A stretch of 64,000 bases of DNA. Source: Burkholderiaceae bacterium (GTDB lineage: Bacteria; Pseudomonadota; Gammaproteobacteria; Burkholderiales; Burkholderiaceae_D). A program made the translations under genes and the position numbers. Location of the stretch: contig JARLJG010000001.1 of NCBI GenBank assembly GCA_031291325.1, forward strand, positions 109,702 through 173,701. Direction: 5' to 3'. Positions within the stretch are counted from its first letter, which is position 1. Each line of letters opens with the position of its first letter. The notes beneath the pieces are model-generated. The model searched no databases. It was not told where the DNA came from and worked only from the letters and a program-made list of their open reading frames with translations. This document shows, one piece after another, positions 53,648 to 63,952 of the stretch.

Positions 53648-54223
53648 ATGACCCAATCGACGTCGGATCTTCAGCCTGGGAAGACTTACGCCAAGCCGGA
53701 CACGGCGGGGCGCCGCACGCGCCTGCGCGAATTTCAATCGCAACTGGTCGAGCGGATGCAAGCCGCCAAGGCCGGGGTCGATACGCGGGTCAGCCAGCTC
53801 GGCGTGATGATAGGCCAGCAGCGCTGGCTGCTTAGCTTGCAGGAAGCTGGCGAAATTGTCTCGGTCGGGGCAATCACCAAGGTGCCATTGACGCAGGAAT
53901 GGTTTTTGGGCCTGTCGAACATTCGCGGCAACTTGATCAGCGTCATCGATTTCGCCCAGTTTCAAGGGCAGGCAACAACCGTGATCGATAAAGAGAGCCG
54001 GATTGTCGCCTTTGCTCCTTCCTTATCGTTTAACTGCGGCTTGTTGGTCACGCGCGTGCTGGGGCTGCGCAACGTTTCCGACATGGAGCCGCAAGTCGAT
54101 CAAGAACAAAATTCGACGCAATGGTCCAGTCAGCGTTATGTCGACCGCGACGAGCAGGTCTGGACCGAGCTTAATTTATCCTTGGTCGTGCAAGATCCCC
54201 TGTTTCTGCATGTTGGCTTATGA
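53648..54223 (+). CDS. pilI: CheW-like coupling protein PilI
   Basis: 191 residues. After a short N-terminal helix (RRTRLREFQSQLVERMQAAK) comes a CheW domain (about 55-185; VMIGQQRWLLSLQEAGEIVS, LSNIRGNLISVIDFAQFQ, LSFNCGLLVTRVLGLRN). It couples receptor PilJ to the kinase. ATG 53648 has no strong ribosome site but is the first in frame after pilH. Confidence 0.92.
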   Translation: MTQSTSDLQPGKTYAKPDTAGRRTRLREFQSQLVERMQAAKAGVDTRVSQLGVMIGQQRWLLSLQEAGEIVSVGAITKVPLTQEWFLGLSNIRGNLISVIDFAQFQGQATTVIDKESRIVAFAPSLSFNCGLLVTRVLGLRNVSDMEPQVDQEQNSTQWSSQRYVDRDEQVWTELNLSLVVQDPLFLHVGL

Positions 54224-54284
54224 GCGGCTTGGGTATTCGTCCCGGCACTAATGTAGTGGGTAATTGGAATTAGGAGACTCAGTA

Positions 54285-56624
54285 ATGGCGTTAAGTAAAC
54301 TGTTCGCTTCCAAGGGCAAAAAGGAAGAATTCACGCAGGGTGACGTGGCTGCGGGCGAATTCGGCCTGTCAGGCGATCAACTTGAGACGGCAAATACTGT
54401 CTTGGTGCAAGACGAATCGGACGCGGTTGCGCATCTGGCGTCGGTTTCGGGCAGTGCTGGCGCCAGCGCACCGAGTTCCGGGCCGAATCCGAATGTGACG
54501 CTGATTGGCGAGGCGATGCAGCGCTCCGGCGACATTCGACTGCCGCTGATCGGCAAGCTGCCGTTGCAGCAGCAGGTGCGTATTCTGCTCTTTGCATTGG
54601 TTGGCTTCTTGGCGCTGGGCGTGTTATTCGTTATCCTCAACTCGCAGAACTCGATTCTGATTTCGACCCAGGCGCAAATTGCCGGCGATGCGCTGATGCA
54701 CTCGCAGCGTATCGGTAAGGCGACGCCGAACGCGATTCAAGGCAACCTGGAAGCGTTCAAGCAGCTCGAGGAAAGCCGCAAGGAACTGAGCAAGGATTTG
54801 ACGGTGCTCACCTCCGGCGGTAACTACCAGGGCACGACCATCAGTTCGGCCAGTTCCAAGATGTCGGACAATCTGCGCGAAACGCAAAAAGACTGGGCCA
54901 ACTCGGAAAAATCGGCCGATACCATCTTGCATCTGAAAAAAGAGTTGACCGGTTTCGGTGCGACCCTGCAAAAATTGAATGGCTTGTCGCCGCAGTTGCT
55001 GGAATTGACCGAACAGATTTCGACCTTGAAAGCGCAAAATCAAGGGACGCCGCGCGAAGTTTCGGCAGCCGGCCAGTTGATGATGCTGACCCAGCGGCTT
55101 GGTCGCAGCGCCTCTGAATTCATGACCTCCGAAGGTGTGAACCCGGAAACGGCGTTCTTGCTCGGTAAAGATACCAATACCTTCCGCGATATTACCGACG
55201 GCTTTTTGAACGGCAGCGATGTGTTGCGTTTGCCGGCCACCAAGGATCAGGATACGCGCGACAAACTCACTGAGTTGCAAACCGTGTTCGGCGATTATCA
55301 GTTGTCGGTTAAGTCCATTCTCGATAATCTGCAAAACTTCATCGCGGCAAAGCAATCCGAGTCGCAGATTTTTAATGAAAACGAAAAGCTCAAGAACAGC
55401 TTGTCGACCCTGCAAAAGAAGTATCGCGACGAACAGGATTCGTTTAGCTGGAGTTTCGTGGCGATGATGGTGTCCGGCCTGTTCGCGTTGCTCGCTGCGT
55501 TTGGAACCGCGCTGGTGTTCTTGCAAGACGGTCGTAACCGCACCAAGGAAGCTGAACTGCGCCGCCAGGAAGCTGAAGTTCAACGGCAGCAAGCGCAACA
55601 GCAAGAGGAAGAGGCCAAGAGCGCAAACGACCAGAACCAGGCCGCTATTTTGCGCCTGATGAACGAATTGCAGGAAGTGGCGGACGGCGACTTGACGGTG
55701 CAAGCAACAGTGTCCGAAGACATCACCGGCGCGATCGCCGACTCGGTCAACTATACGGTGGAAGAATTGCGCGGGCTGGTCGAACGCGTTACCACGACGG
55801 CGCAGCAAGTTACTTCCGCTTCCAACGAGGCGCAAAACATTTCTACCGAACTGCTCTCCGCTTCGCAAAAGCAATCGCGCGAAATTCAAGAAACCGGCCA
55901 GGCGGTATTGGAAATGGCGGTGCAGATTACCGACGTGTCGAAATCGGCCAACGAGTCGGCCGAAGTGGCGCGCCAGTCAGTGTCGGCGGCCGAAGAAGGT
56001 TCGAAGGCGGTGGAAAACGCGATCAAGGGTATGAACGAAATTCGCGAACAGATCCAGGAAACCTCGAAACGAATCAAACGACTGGGTGAGTCTTCCCAGG
56101 AAATTGGCGAAATCACCGAACTGATTTCAGACATTACCGAACAGACCAACGTGCTGGCTTTGAACGCAGCTATCCAGGCGGCCTCGGCCGGCGAAGCGGG
56201 GCGCGGCTTCTCGGTGGTTGCGGAAGAAGTTCAGCGACTGGCGGAACGCTCCGGCGAGGCGACCAAACAGATCGGCGCGTTGGTGCGAACCATTCAAACC
56301 GATACCCACGATGCGGTGGCCGCTATGGAAAAGTCGACGCAGGGTGTGGTCGAAGGAGCGAAGCTTTCCGATGCTGCCGGCGCCGCTTTGCTGGATATCC
56401 GACGCGTTTCAAACCGATTGGCGGACCTGATTCAAAGCATTTCGTCGGCGACGGAATTGCAAGCGACATCGGCCAACGGCGTGGCACAGAATATTCAAAA
56501 CATTCTGACCGTTACCGAGCAGACGCAAGAGGGTACGCAACAAACCGCGCATTCGATTCGCGAACTTTCCCGACTGGCCGAGGAACTCAAGAATTCGGTG
56601 TCGCGTTTCCGCGTGGCTGCTTGA
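54285..56624 (+). CDS. pilJ: Methyl-accepting chemotaxis-type receptor PilJ
   Basis: 779 residues from ATG 54285 (aggag 8 bases upstream); a TTG seven codons earlier is less likely. An unusually long cytoplasmic N-terminus of about 85 residues precedes membrane helix 1 ([20 protein letters not shown]), a periplasmic helical sensor region (about 110-390), membrane helix 2 ([20 protein letters not shown]), a HAMP-like stretch with a charged coiled coil ([20 protein letters not shown]), and the signalling hairpin ([40 protein letters not shown]). It senses surface or pilus signals and drives the ChpA kinase. Confidence 0.93.
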   Translation: MALSKLFASKGKKEEFTQGDVAAGEFGLSGDQLETANTVLVQDESDAVAHLASVSGSAGASAPSSGPNPNVTLIGEAMQRSGDIRLPLIGKLPLQQQVRILLFALVGFLALGVLFVILNSQNSILISTQAQIAGDALMHSQRIGKATPNAIQGNLEAFKQLEESRKELSKDLTVLTSGGNYQGTTISSASSKMSDNLRETQKDWANSEKSADTILHLKKELTGFGATLQKLNGLSPQLLELTEQISTLKAQNQGTPREVSAAGQLMMLTQRLGRSASEFMTSEGVNPETAFLLGKDTNTFRDITDGFLNGSDVLRLPATKDQDTRDKLTELQTVFGDYQLSVKSILDNLQNFIAAKQSESQIFNENEKLKNSLSTLQKKYRDEQDSFSWSFVAMMVSGLFALLAAFGTALVFLQDGRNRTKEAELRRQEAEVQRQQAQQQEEEAKSANDQNQAAILRLMNELQEVADGDLTVQATVSEDITGAIADSVNYTVEELRGLVERVTTTAQQVTSASNEAQNISTELLSASQKQSREIQETGQAVLEMAVQITDVSKSANESAEVARQSVSAAEEGSKAVENAIKGMNEIREQIQETSKRIKRLGESSQEIGEITELISDITEQTNVLALNAAIQAASAGEAGRGFSVVAEEVQRLAERSGEATKQIGALVRTIQTDTHDAVAAMEKSTQGVVEGAKLSDAAGAALLDIRRVSNRLADLIQSISSATELQATSANGVAQNIQNILTVTEQTQEGTQQTAHSIRELSRLAEELKNSVSRFRVAA

Positions 56625-56735
56625 TCCGATAAAACTTTCGAATTTCCGGCATTGGCTTTGTGGCCATTATGAAATGCAGGGAGACTGGCCGAGGAGCTTG
56701 CGGCCTGTCTTCCAATGAACCTCCGCGAGGCAGTC

Positions 56736-59700
56736 ATGACCACCCAATCTTCCGATACGCCACAGGCTACGCGGGATAACTTCGATACCGGCCCGCTGTC
56801 CTGGGTCATGGTGGAGATACGTGAGGCGTTAAACCGCTCAAAAACGGCGCTGTACGAAGGGCTAGCGCAAGATACCGAAACCCAGACGACGGCCCTGCGG
56901 CACGCCAAGACTTATTTGCATCAAGCGCACGGCGCGTTGCAAATTGTCGATGTCGACGGTGTCGCCATCATCACCGAAACCGTCGAGGACTTGTTCGACC
57001 GCATAGAATCCGGGCAGATAGCGCTGACCGAGCCAATTGCCGAGGCGATCGGCAATGCCTATCAGGCGGTGTTGGAATATCTCGAAGAGTTGTTGGGGGG
57101 CGCGCAGCATCAGCCGGTGCGGCTTTTCCCGTATTACCGCGCGCTGCTCGAAGTGCGCGGCGCCGAACGGATCCATCCGGCCGATTTGTTTTTCCCGAAT
57201 TTGGCCAACCGCCCGCAATTGCCGCCGGTAAAGCCGCTGGACAAGCCGATCGATTATGTGGTTTTGCGCAAACGGTTCGAGCGGGCCTTATTGCCCTTCC
57301 TGAGAAACTCCGATCGTGCTGCCGAGCTTGCCAATGCGACCGTGATGCGCGATCTGGTCGATCTGGTGGAGCGCGCGCAGGGAAATCAACAGTCGCGCGG
57401 ATTCTGGTGGGTACTGCACGGCTTCGCCGAAGCTGTCGCCGCCGGCCAGGTGAAAAACGAGATTTATGTAAAGCAACTGTTTGCCCGCATCAATTTGCAA
57501 ATCAGGCGCTTGAGCGAAGGGTCTTCCAGCATCGCCGAGCGTTTGCTGCGTGACGCCTTGTTTTTCGTCGCTCGCGCTGAAAATCCATCGCCGCGTGTGC
57601 AGCAAATTCGGCGTGCTTATCAGTTGGACGGCGCCGTGCCGCTCGACTACGAGAAGAAGCGCTATGGACAGGTCGACACCGATGCGCTGGCATTCGCCAA
57701 GGAACGGCTATCGCACGCGAAAAACGCCTGGAACCGTATCGCTGGCGGCGATTTTTCGGTCGCCAACGTCTTCGAGTCCGAGTTGGGGGCGTTGGCCGAA
57801 GCGGCAACCAAGCTTAACTCGCCTCCGCTGTTGAAACTGTTGCAGGAACTGGGTGGTATCGCGCGCCAGGCCGCACAGGGACTCTCCGGCGAGCGTCTTG
57901 GTCTGGAAATGGCGACCAGCCTGCTGTTTATCGAAAATGCGTTGAATCATATCGGCCATTTGCCGGACAATTTCGCCGAACGTGCCGATGCGATGACGGC
58001 CCGTCTGCGTTCGGTCGTCGCGGGCGAGCAACCGGCTGAATCCGCCGAATGGCTCGACGACATGTCGCGCGAGGCGCAAGAGCGGCAAACCATGCAAGTG
58101 CTGACCGGCGAGTTGCAATCGAGCTTGCGCCAGGTCGAAAAAATGCTGGACGAATATTTCAACGACCCGACGCAACGCGCTTCGCTCGCGCAAATCGAAT
58201 CGACTTTGCACCAGATCGGCGGCGCGCTGGCGATCCTCGATCAAGACGACGCGATGCGGGCTATCGAGCATACGCAAAAGGCGGTGCGCAAGTTCGCCGA
58301 GGCGCCAGCCGACGCGGCACCGGACCTGGCCGAGTTTCAACATGTGGCGCGCAACGTCGGCGCCCTGAGCTTTTTCATCGAGACACTGCATTTGCAATCG
58401 GATGGTGTCAAGAAACGTTTTTCCTTCGATCAGGAATCAGGCGTGTTTCACGCCAATTTGCTCGAAAAAAACACGGCAACGCGGATTGATGTTGATGTAG
58501 TAGAAGAATCGGTATCCGCGCCTGCCGACCAAAAAGCCGATTCCATCGAGCGTCCTGCCGCCGTCGCCGATCTGCCGACGGTGGAAGATGAACTCGTTTT
58601 ACGTCAACAGCAATCGGTCGAGTTGGCCAAGTCGTTGACCGTCGAGCCGAACAATCCGGTATTGCAAGAACAATTGAAGGAGTCGTTGGAGCAAGTGCGC
58701 CGGGATGCAACCCTGGTCGACAATCCCGAAGCCAACGATCGCGCGCAAGCCGCGATCAAAATCTTGAACGGTCTCGAGACGACGGCGCCATCGCAAGCCG
58801 AACTGGCGGAAATCATCACGGCGTCGGCGCCGGCGCCGCAGCCGGCGCCGACGCAGGCGCCGCTTGTCGCCCCGGCGTCGGGGACCGATGAAGAGATCGA
58901 CGCCGAACTGCTCGAGATCTTCCTGTCGGAAGCCGAAGAAGTATTGGGTTACGTCACCGAAACCGTGCCGCAATCGCGTAACGAACCGTATAACCAGGAG
59001 CATTTGACGACGCTGCGCCGCTCGTTTCACACGCTCAAAGGCAGCGGCCGCATGGTCGGGTTGATGGCCTTCGGCGAAGCCGCCTGGGGCATCGAACAGG
59101 TGCTTAATTTGCGCCTGTCGGAAACTCGTGCCGGCGATGCCGACCTCTATGCATTGCTGGACAAGGCGGTCGAAGTGTTGAGCGCCTGGGTCGGCGACCT
59201 GCAGCAATACGGCAAGTCCATGCGCACGCCGCAGGCTTTGGTGCAAGCCGCCGAGCGCGTGAAATCGGGCGCTCCCTTCTCGTATGAAAGCCCCGCAGCG
59301 GAACCCGCTGCGATCGCGGTGCAGGAAGTCGCGCCGGAAGCGATTGCACCGTCGCTGGCCCCGGCAATTGCCGAGCCGGAACCCGATGTCGCGATTGCTG
59401 CACCGATCGCACACGACGGCCTGGAAGAAGTGGCAACGGTCGCCGAATCGACCGAATCGACCGAATCGACCGAACCGGAATCCGCAGCGATTGCGCTGCA
59501 GCAAGCGGAAGAAAATGTCGTCGAGGCTTTGTCCAAGCATGACGGCATTCAATTGTCCGATGAAATCCTGGCTTCGCTGCATGAGGAAGACCTCGCCGCA
59601 GCCGCCTTGGAGCACATCGAACCGGTCGATCTCGACTTGGAGCTTGCGCCTGCCGATACCGAAGAATTGCCGGTTGCGGAAGTGCTCGATTTCCCCGGAA

Positions 59701-62700
59701 TGTCGAGATCCACGCCGCTGCAGGACGATAGCGTCAAGCGCATCGGCGATCTTGAAATCAGCCTTCCGCTGCACAACATTTATCTGGCGGAAACCGACGA
59801 ATTGGTGCGCTTGCTATCGCAGGATATAGGCGAATGGCGGCACGAGCCGGACCGGCATGTCAACGTCCACGTCGTCCATGCTGCGCATTCGCTGGCCGGC
59901 AGTTCGGCGACGGTGGGTTTCAAACCGTTGCAGGAAATTGCCCATGCGCTTGAAATGGTGCTGCAATATCTGGCGCGCAAACCGGCGCGGCTGATCGACA
60001 GCGAGTTCGACACGCTCGACCACGGCATCGAGCGCATCCGCTTCATGCTGCAAATGTTTGCGCTGGGCGAAATGCCTGAGCATGAACTGGAGCAGGTGCA
60101 TATTCTGGAGCGCATGCAATCCGAGATCGAAGCGCGCCTGCACATCACGCCGGAACTGGCGCCGCTGCCGCCGCTGCATGGCGAAACGCGCGCCGAACCG
60201 GCCAACGATTTGTACGGACTGGCACCTGAAATCATCCCAGAAGAAGAGCCGCTTGCAGAAGTTGCAGTGGCGCCGATGCTGGAAGCGCTTGCGTTGCCGG
60301 AAGAACCGGTAGAAGTGGCCGAGCCGGTCATTGCCCCGGCGCCCGAATTCGACCTCGCGGATCTGCAACTTCCTGCCCTGCAAATCGACGCTTTGCAACC
60401 CGAGGCGGAACCGCAATCGTTCGCACAGGCCGAGCAGATAGAGGAAGCCGTCGCCGCAGTGGAAGCGGAAGCCGCAGCCGAATTGGAAACTGCGGTGCAA
60501 GACACGCCTGCAGAGTTCGCCGTCGCGGATGCCCCGGTCGCATGGGAGTCGGAAATCGAGGTGGCGTCGGAGCTGCCCGCGTTTGCGCAACGGATAGAGG
60601 AAATCGACGCGGACGAAGCTTTGCCGGACGCAGACGTTCCGATTGGCGGCGAGTTTGCCGCGCACGCGGAGACCGAAGTCCAACCGCCGATCGAAATCCA
60701 ACCGGAGACCGAAGTCCACGCGACGCTCGAAGTCCAGCCGGAAATCGAAATCCAGCCGGAGATCGAAATCCAGCCGGAGATCGATGTCCAACCGCAAATC
60801 GATGCCCCGGCGGCAGCCGCAATCGAAGCGCAGCCGGAAGCGACGCTCGCACCGATCGATCAAACGCTTGCCACCGAACCCGAGCAAATTGCGCCTGGGC
60901 CGTTGGTCGAGCCGGTGTTTGCGCACGACGAGGAGACGGCGGCAGACCATTCGGCGCAGTCGTTGCTCAAGGATGACCTGGATGCCGATCTGTTGCCGGT
61001 GTTTCTCGAAGAAGGCCGCGATATGCTGCCGCAGTTGGGACACGAGCTGCGCGCCTGGCAGAACAATCCGACCGACCTGTCTGCACCGCACGCGACGCTG
61101 CGCCTGCTGCATACGCTCAAGGGCAGCGCCCGTATGGCCGGCGCGATGAATCTTGGGCAGCATATGCACGAGATGGAAACGCGCATCGAACAAGTATCGC
61201 GTTCCGGTCACCCGAGCGCTGCTGCGCTCGACGATATGATGACCCGCTACGACCAGGGTTTGCAACTGTTTGAAGAGTTGCTGAATCCGCAAGCGGCGCG
61301 CCAGGCGCCGGCGTCCGAGGCGGTTAGTGCTGCGCCTCAGTCTGAAGCGAGCGCGCCGGCTGAAGCAGCGCGCGAGATGGTCGAGTTGAAGGCAGTGGTG
61401 CCGACGGCTGCGGCGACGAACTTGGCCGCACAACGGCCGCCAGCAATCGCTAAAGCGGCGGCCCCGGCGGCCCCGGTGCCGTTGGTCCGCGTGCGCGCGG
61501 ATATTCTCGACCGCTTGGTCAATCAGGCTGGTGAAGTTTCGATTTCACGTTCCAAGCTTGAAACCGAAGTCGGCACCCTGCGCCAGTCCTTGTCGGAAAT
61601 GACGGAAAACGTGTCGCGCTTGCGCGTCCAGTTGCGCGAAATCGAAATGCAGGCGGAAACGCAAATCACGTCGCGCATGGCGCACTCCGCAGATCGCGAA
61701 TTCGATCCGCTCGAATTCGACCGTTTTACGCGCTTGCAAGAGTTGACCCGCATGATGGCGGAAAGCGTCAACGACGTCGGCTCGGTGCAGCAGAATCTGG
61801 CGCGCACCGTCGACAATGCGAGCAGCGACTTGACCACGCAAGGGCGTTTGACGCGCGATTTGCAGCAGGATTTGATGCGCGTGCGCATGGTGCAGTTCGC
61901 CAGTATCGCGGAGCGCCTGTATCGCGTCACGCGGCAAACTTCGAAAGAAGTCGACAAGCGCGTCAATCTCGACATTCGCGGCAGTTCGGTGGAAATCGAC
62001 CGTAGCGTGCTGGAAAAGATGGCCGGTCCGTTCGAGCATTTGCTGCGCAATGCGATCGTGCACGGTATCGAGAGCCGCGAGCGCCGGCAAGCCGCCGGTA
62101 AACGCGAAATCGGCGAATTGCTGGTTGAGATCCGACAAGAAGGCAACGAAGTCGTGATCCAGTTCTCCGACGACGGACAGGGCTTGAATCTCGACCTCAT
62201 TCGCGACAAGGCCAAAAACTCGGGCCTGCTGGACGGCGCAGGGGAGGCATCCGATGCCGAAATGACCGACTTGATTTTCCATCCTGGTTTCTCCACCGTC
62301 GAGCATGTGACCGAACTGGCTGGACGCGGCGTCGGCATGGACGTGGTGCGCTCGGAAGCGACCGCGCTGGGCGGGCGAGTGGCTGTGGTCTCCGAGGCCG
62401 GCAAAGGCGCGCAATTCACGATTCACCTGCCGTTGACTTTGGCAGTCACGCAGGTGGTGATTTTGACTACCGGCGGCAAGACTTACGCGGTGCCATCGGT
62501 GCTGGTGGAGCAGGTTCAGCAGCTCAAGACCAATCCGCTTGCCAACGCCTATAACGACGGCGCGGTGCTATGGCAAAATCATCGGGTGCCGCTGCATTAT
62601 CTGGCGGCACTGCTGGGTGACAAAGAGGCAGCGCCAGTCACGCAACAATACACGCCGATCATGATATTGAAGAGCGGCAACGACCGGGTTGCGATCCACG

Positions 62701-63359
62701 TCGACGAAATTCTCGGCAACCGAGAAGTGGTGGTCAAGAATATCGGCCCGCAATTGGCGCGCATGATCGGGATTGCAGGCGCCACCGTATTGGGCTCCGG
62801 CGAAATCGTGTTGATCTTGAATCCGGTGCCGCTGGCGCAGCGCTTCGCCCACGAAAGTGCGCGCGCGCCGCGTTTGACGCCGATCCAGACGCCGGCCGAG
62901 AACCTCGGCGCAGTGGCCGAAATGGTTCATCCGCAGGACGCGCCGCCGAAGGCCGAGCCGGTGCAAGGCTTGCGCACCCAGCACATCGTGATGGTGGTCG
63001 ACGATTCGTTGACGGTGCGTCGCGTGACGCAGCGCTTGCTGGCGCGCGAAGGCTATCAGGTGGTGTTGGCCAAAGACGGCGTGGACGCGCTGGAGCACCT
63101 GCAATCGATCACGCCGGACGTGATGTTGGTCGACATCGAAATGCCGCGCATGGACGGCTTCGACTTGACCCGCAACCTGCGCAACGACGAGCGCACCAAG
63201 CGCATCCCGATCATCATGATCACCTCGCGCACGGCGACCAAGCATCGCAACTACGCGATGGAACTGGGCGTCAACGAGTACCTTGGGAAGCCGTACCAGG
63301 AAGATGCGTTGTTGAAGTCGATCGCCGGATTTATCAATAAAGAAGTGCCGGCAACCTAA
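56736..63359 (+). CDS. chpA: Giant CheA-type hybrid histidine kinase of the Pil-Chp system (ChpA/PilL)
   Basis: 2207 residues from ATG 56736 (gcgagg ribosome site); an ATG 21 bases earlier is an alternative. Residues 1-620 carry helical bundles like degenerate Hpt domains. Intact Hpt modules have His765 (HTLKGSGRMVG) and His1459 (HTLKGSARMAG); a divergent one has His1051 (HSLAGSSATVG). They are joined by acidic Glu/Pro/Ala linkers. Then come dimerisation (about 1590-1700), ATPase (HLLRNAIVHGIESRERRQA near 1766, DDGQGLNLDLI, GRGVGMDVVRSEA), CheW-like (about 1900-2030) and a C-terminal receiver with Asp2131 (LVDIEMPRMDG). It phosphorylates PilG and PilH. In Pseudomonas the homologue is ChpA; in others it is called PilL. 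Confidence 0.92.
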   Translation: MTTQSSDTPQATRDNFDTGPLSWVMVEIREALNRSKTALYEGLAQDTETQTTALRHAKTYLHQAHGALQIVDVDGVAIITETVEDLFDRIESGQIALTEPIAEAIGNAYQAVLEYLEELLGGAQHQPVRLFPYYRALLEVRGAERIHPADLFFPNLANRPQLPPVKPLDKPIDYVVLRKRFERALLPFLRNSDRAAELANATVMRDLVDLVERAQGNQQSRGFWWVLHGFAEAVAAGQVKNEIYVKQLFARINLQIRRLSEGSSSIAERLLRDALFFVARAENPSPRVQQIRRAYQLDGAVPLDYEKKRYGQVDTDALAFAKERLSHAKNAWNRIAGGDFSVANVFESELGALAEAATKLNSPPLLKLLQELGGIARQAAQGLSGERLGLEMATSLLFIENALNHIGHLPDNFAERADAMTARLRSVVAGEQPAESAEWLDDMSREAQERQTMQVLTGELQSSLRQVEKMLDEYFNDPTQRASLAQIESTLHQIGGALAILDQDDAMRAIEHTQKAVRKFAEAPADAAPDLAEFQHVARNVGALSFFIETLHLQSDGVKKRFSFDQESGVFHANLLEKNTATRIDVDVVEESVSAPADQKADSIERPAAVADLPTVEDELVLRQQQSVELAKSLTVEPNNPVLQEQLKESLEQVRRDATLVDNPEANDRAQAAIKILNGLETTAPSQAELAEIITASAPAPQPAPTQAPLVAPASGTDEEIDAELLEIFLSEAEEVLGYVTETVPQSRNEPYNQEHLTTLRRSFHTLKGSGRMVGLMAFGEAAWGIEQVLNLRLSETRAGDADLYALLDKAVEVLSAWVGDLQQYGKSMRTPQALVQAAERVKSGAPFSYESPAAEPAAIAVQEVAPEAIAPSLAPAIAEPEPDVAIAAPIAHDGLEEVATVAESTESTESTEPESAAIALQQAEENVVEALSKHDGIQLSDEILASLHEEDLAAAALEHIEPVDLDLELAPADTEELPVAEVLDFPGMSRSTPLQDDSVKRIGDLEISLPLHNIYLAETDELVRLLSQDIGEWRHEPDRHVNVHVVHAAHSLAGSSATVGFKPLQEIAHALEMVLQYLARKPARLIDSEFDTLDHGIERIRFMLQMFALGEMPEHELEQVHILERMQSEIEARLHITPELAPLPPLHGETRAEPANDLYGLAPEIIPEEEPLAEVAVAPMLEALALPEEPVEVAEPVIAPAPEFDLADLQLPALQIDALQPEAEPQSFAQAEQIEEAVAAVEAEAAAELETAVQDTPAEFAVADAPVAWESEIEVASELPAFAQRIEEIDADEALPDADVPIGGEFAAHAETEVQPPIEIQPETEVHATLEVQPEIEIQPEIEIQPEIDVQPQIDAPAAAAIEAQPEATLAPIDQTLATEPEQIAPGPLVEPVFAHDEETAADHSAQSLLKDDLDADLLPVFLEEGRDMLPQLGHELRAWQNNPTDLSAPHATLRLLHTLKGSARMAGAMNLGQHMHEMETRIEQVSRSGHPSAAALDDMMTRYDQGLQLFEELLNPQAARQAPASEAVSAAPQSEASAPAEAAREMVELKAVVPTAAATNLAAQRPPAIAKAAAPAAPVPLVRVRADILDRLVNQAGEVSISRSKLETEVGTLRQSLSEMTENVSRLRVQLREIEMQAETQITSRMAHSADREFDPLEFDRFTRLQELTRMMAESVNDVGSVQQNLARTVDNASSDLTTQGRLTRDLQQDLMRVRMVQFASIAERLYRVTRQTSKEVDKRVNLDIRGSSVEIDRSVLEKMAGPFEHLLRNAIVHGIESRERRQAAGKREIGELLVEIRQEGNEVVIQFSDDGQGLNLDLIRDKAKNSGLLDGAGEASDAEMTDLIFHPGFSTVEHVTELAGRGVGMDVVRSEATALGGRVAVVSEAGKGAQFTIHLPLTLAVTQVVILTTGGKTYAVPSVLVEQVQQLKTNPLANAYNDGAVLWQNHRVPLHYLAALLGDKEAAPVTQQYTPIMILKSGNDRVAIHVDEILGNREVVVKNIGPQLARMIGIAGATVLGSGEIVLILNPVPLAQRFAHESARAPRLTPIQTPAENLGAVAEMVHPQDAPPKAEPVQGLRTQHIVMVVDDSLTVRRVTQRLLAREGYQVVLAKDGVDALEHLQSITPDVMLVDIEMPRMDGFDLTRNLRNDERTKRIPIIMITSRTATKHRNYAMELGVNEYLGKPYQEDALLKSIAGFINKEVPAT
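59443..59475 (+). repeat. Nine-base tandem repeat inside chpA linker
   Basis: gaatcgacc units repeated, coding Glu-Ser-Thr (SerThrGlu) triplets; a small in-frame expansion between kinase domains. Confidence 0.7.
60690..60800 (+). repeat. Eighteen-base tandem repeat inside chpA linker
   Basis: Six or more imperfect copies of gaaatccagccggagatc (Glu-Ile-Gln-Pro-Glu-Ile) encode an acidic, Pro-spaced linker before the last Hpt domain. Several units are nearly identical at the DNA level. Confidence 0.8.
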
Positions 63360-63363
63360 GTTC

Positions 63364-63415
63364 GGCCCGGCGCAAAGGCTCCTCAAATTGGGGCCTTTGC
63401 CCGGCGGTCTGTTTC
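63364..63415 (+). terminator. Terminator-like hairpin after chpA
   Basis: gcaaaggc and gcctttgc arms, extended by ccgg on both sides, with a T-containing tail (ggtctgtttctcc), 5 bases past the chpA stop. Confidence 0.6.
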
Positions 63416-63436
63416 TCCAAAACGGCTACATAAAAC

Positions 63437-63472
63437 GTAGGGCGTCAATAGCGAAGCGTATTGCGCCGCATG
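63437..63472. repeat. REP-like repeat, left copy of a perfect 36-bp inverted pair
   Basis: Starts gtagggcgtcaatagcgaag and ends ttgcgccgcatg; internally palindromic (ggcgtcaata/gtattgcgcc with one bulged T). It is the exact reverse complement of 63634-63669. Confidence 0.85.
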
Positions 63473-63489
63473 GAAAGGTGGCGTAGCCG

Positions 63490-63606
63490 ATGCCGAATTG
63501 TCGCCGCGAATGGCGTGTTGGTGGAACGTATTTTTTCACGTTGAATCTGCTGCAGCGAAGCGGAAACGATTTGTTGGTGCGTCATATCGACTTATTGCGA
63601 GAGGCG
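63490..63606 (+). pseudogene. REP-associated tyrosine transposase (RAYT), N-terminal remnant
   Basis: The first about 39 codons (MPNCRREWRVGGTYFFTLNL then LVRHIDLLREA) match the beginning of RAYT/IS200-like transposases, which mobilise REP palindromes. The catalytic HUH and Tyr parts are missing; the frame continues as REP-flank sequence. It sits between two inverted REP copies, as intact RAYT genes do. Confidence 0.75.
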
Positions 63607-63633
63607 AGGGAGGCCTGGATTATGCGGAGTAAA

Positions 63634-63669
63634 CATGCGGCGCAATACGCTTCGCTATTGACGCCCTAC
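63634..63669. repeat. REP-like repeat, right copy of the inverted pair
   Basis: Exact reverse complement of 63437-63472, with 161 bases between the copies; encloses the RAYT remnant. Confidence 0.85.
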
Positions 63670-63873
63670 AAGGCACGTCTTGCGCCCTATCCCCGATGCA
63701 GCGCGCAATGCCAATTCAATCGCGAAACGCGGATATGCTTTCACTTGTAACCATTTTGTCGAAACGGGCGACTTGTCATGCGCCAGCGGTCGGCGCGGCG
63801 CCCGCTGCGATGACTTGATCGGCATCAAGGCCGTAGGGCGTAAGGCCGCAGGGCATTTCGTAGGGCAATGGAA

Positions 63874-63951
63874 TGGACTCCTCCCCCTACGGCATCTATG
63901 TGCCAAACTGATGAGGGGTTAACCGAAATCAGCAAACAGAGGAGGAGTCCA
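63874..63951. repeat. 11-bp inverted repeat pair before the IS110 transposase
   Basis: tggactcctcc (63874-63884) and ggaggagtcca (63941-63951) are perfect inverse copies with a 56-base spacer, ending right before the start codon. They may be element ends or the closing stem of a structured leader. Confidence 0.6.
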
Positions 63952-63952
63952 A

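Larger units (their letters stand above)
63360..63952. other. 593-base region after chpA: terminator, REP pair with transposase remnant, IS110 leader
   Basis: No complete gene is present. In order: a terminator-like hairpin, a perfect 36-bp inverted repeat pair enclosing a RAYT remnant, and the non-coding left side of an IS110-family element. Confidence 0.75.
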
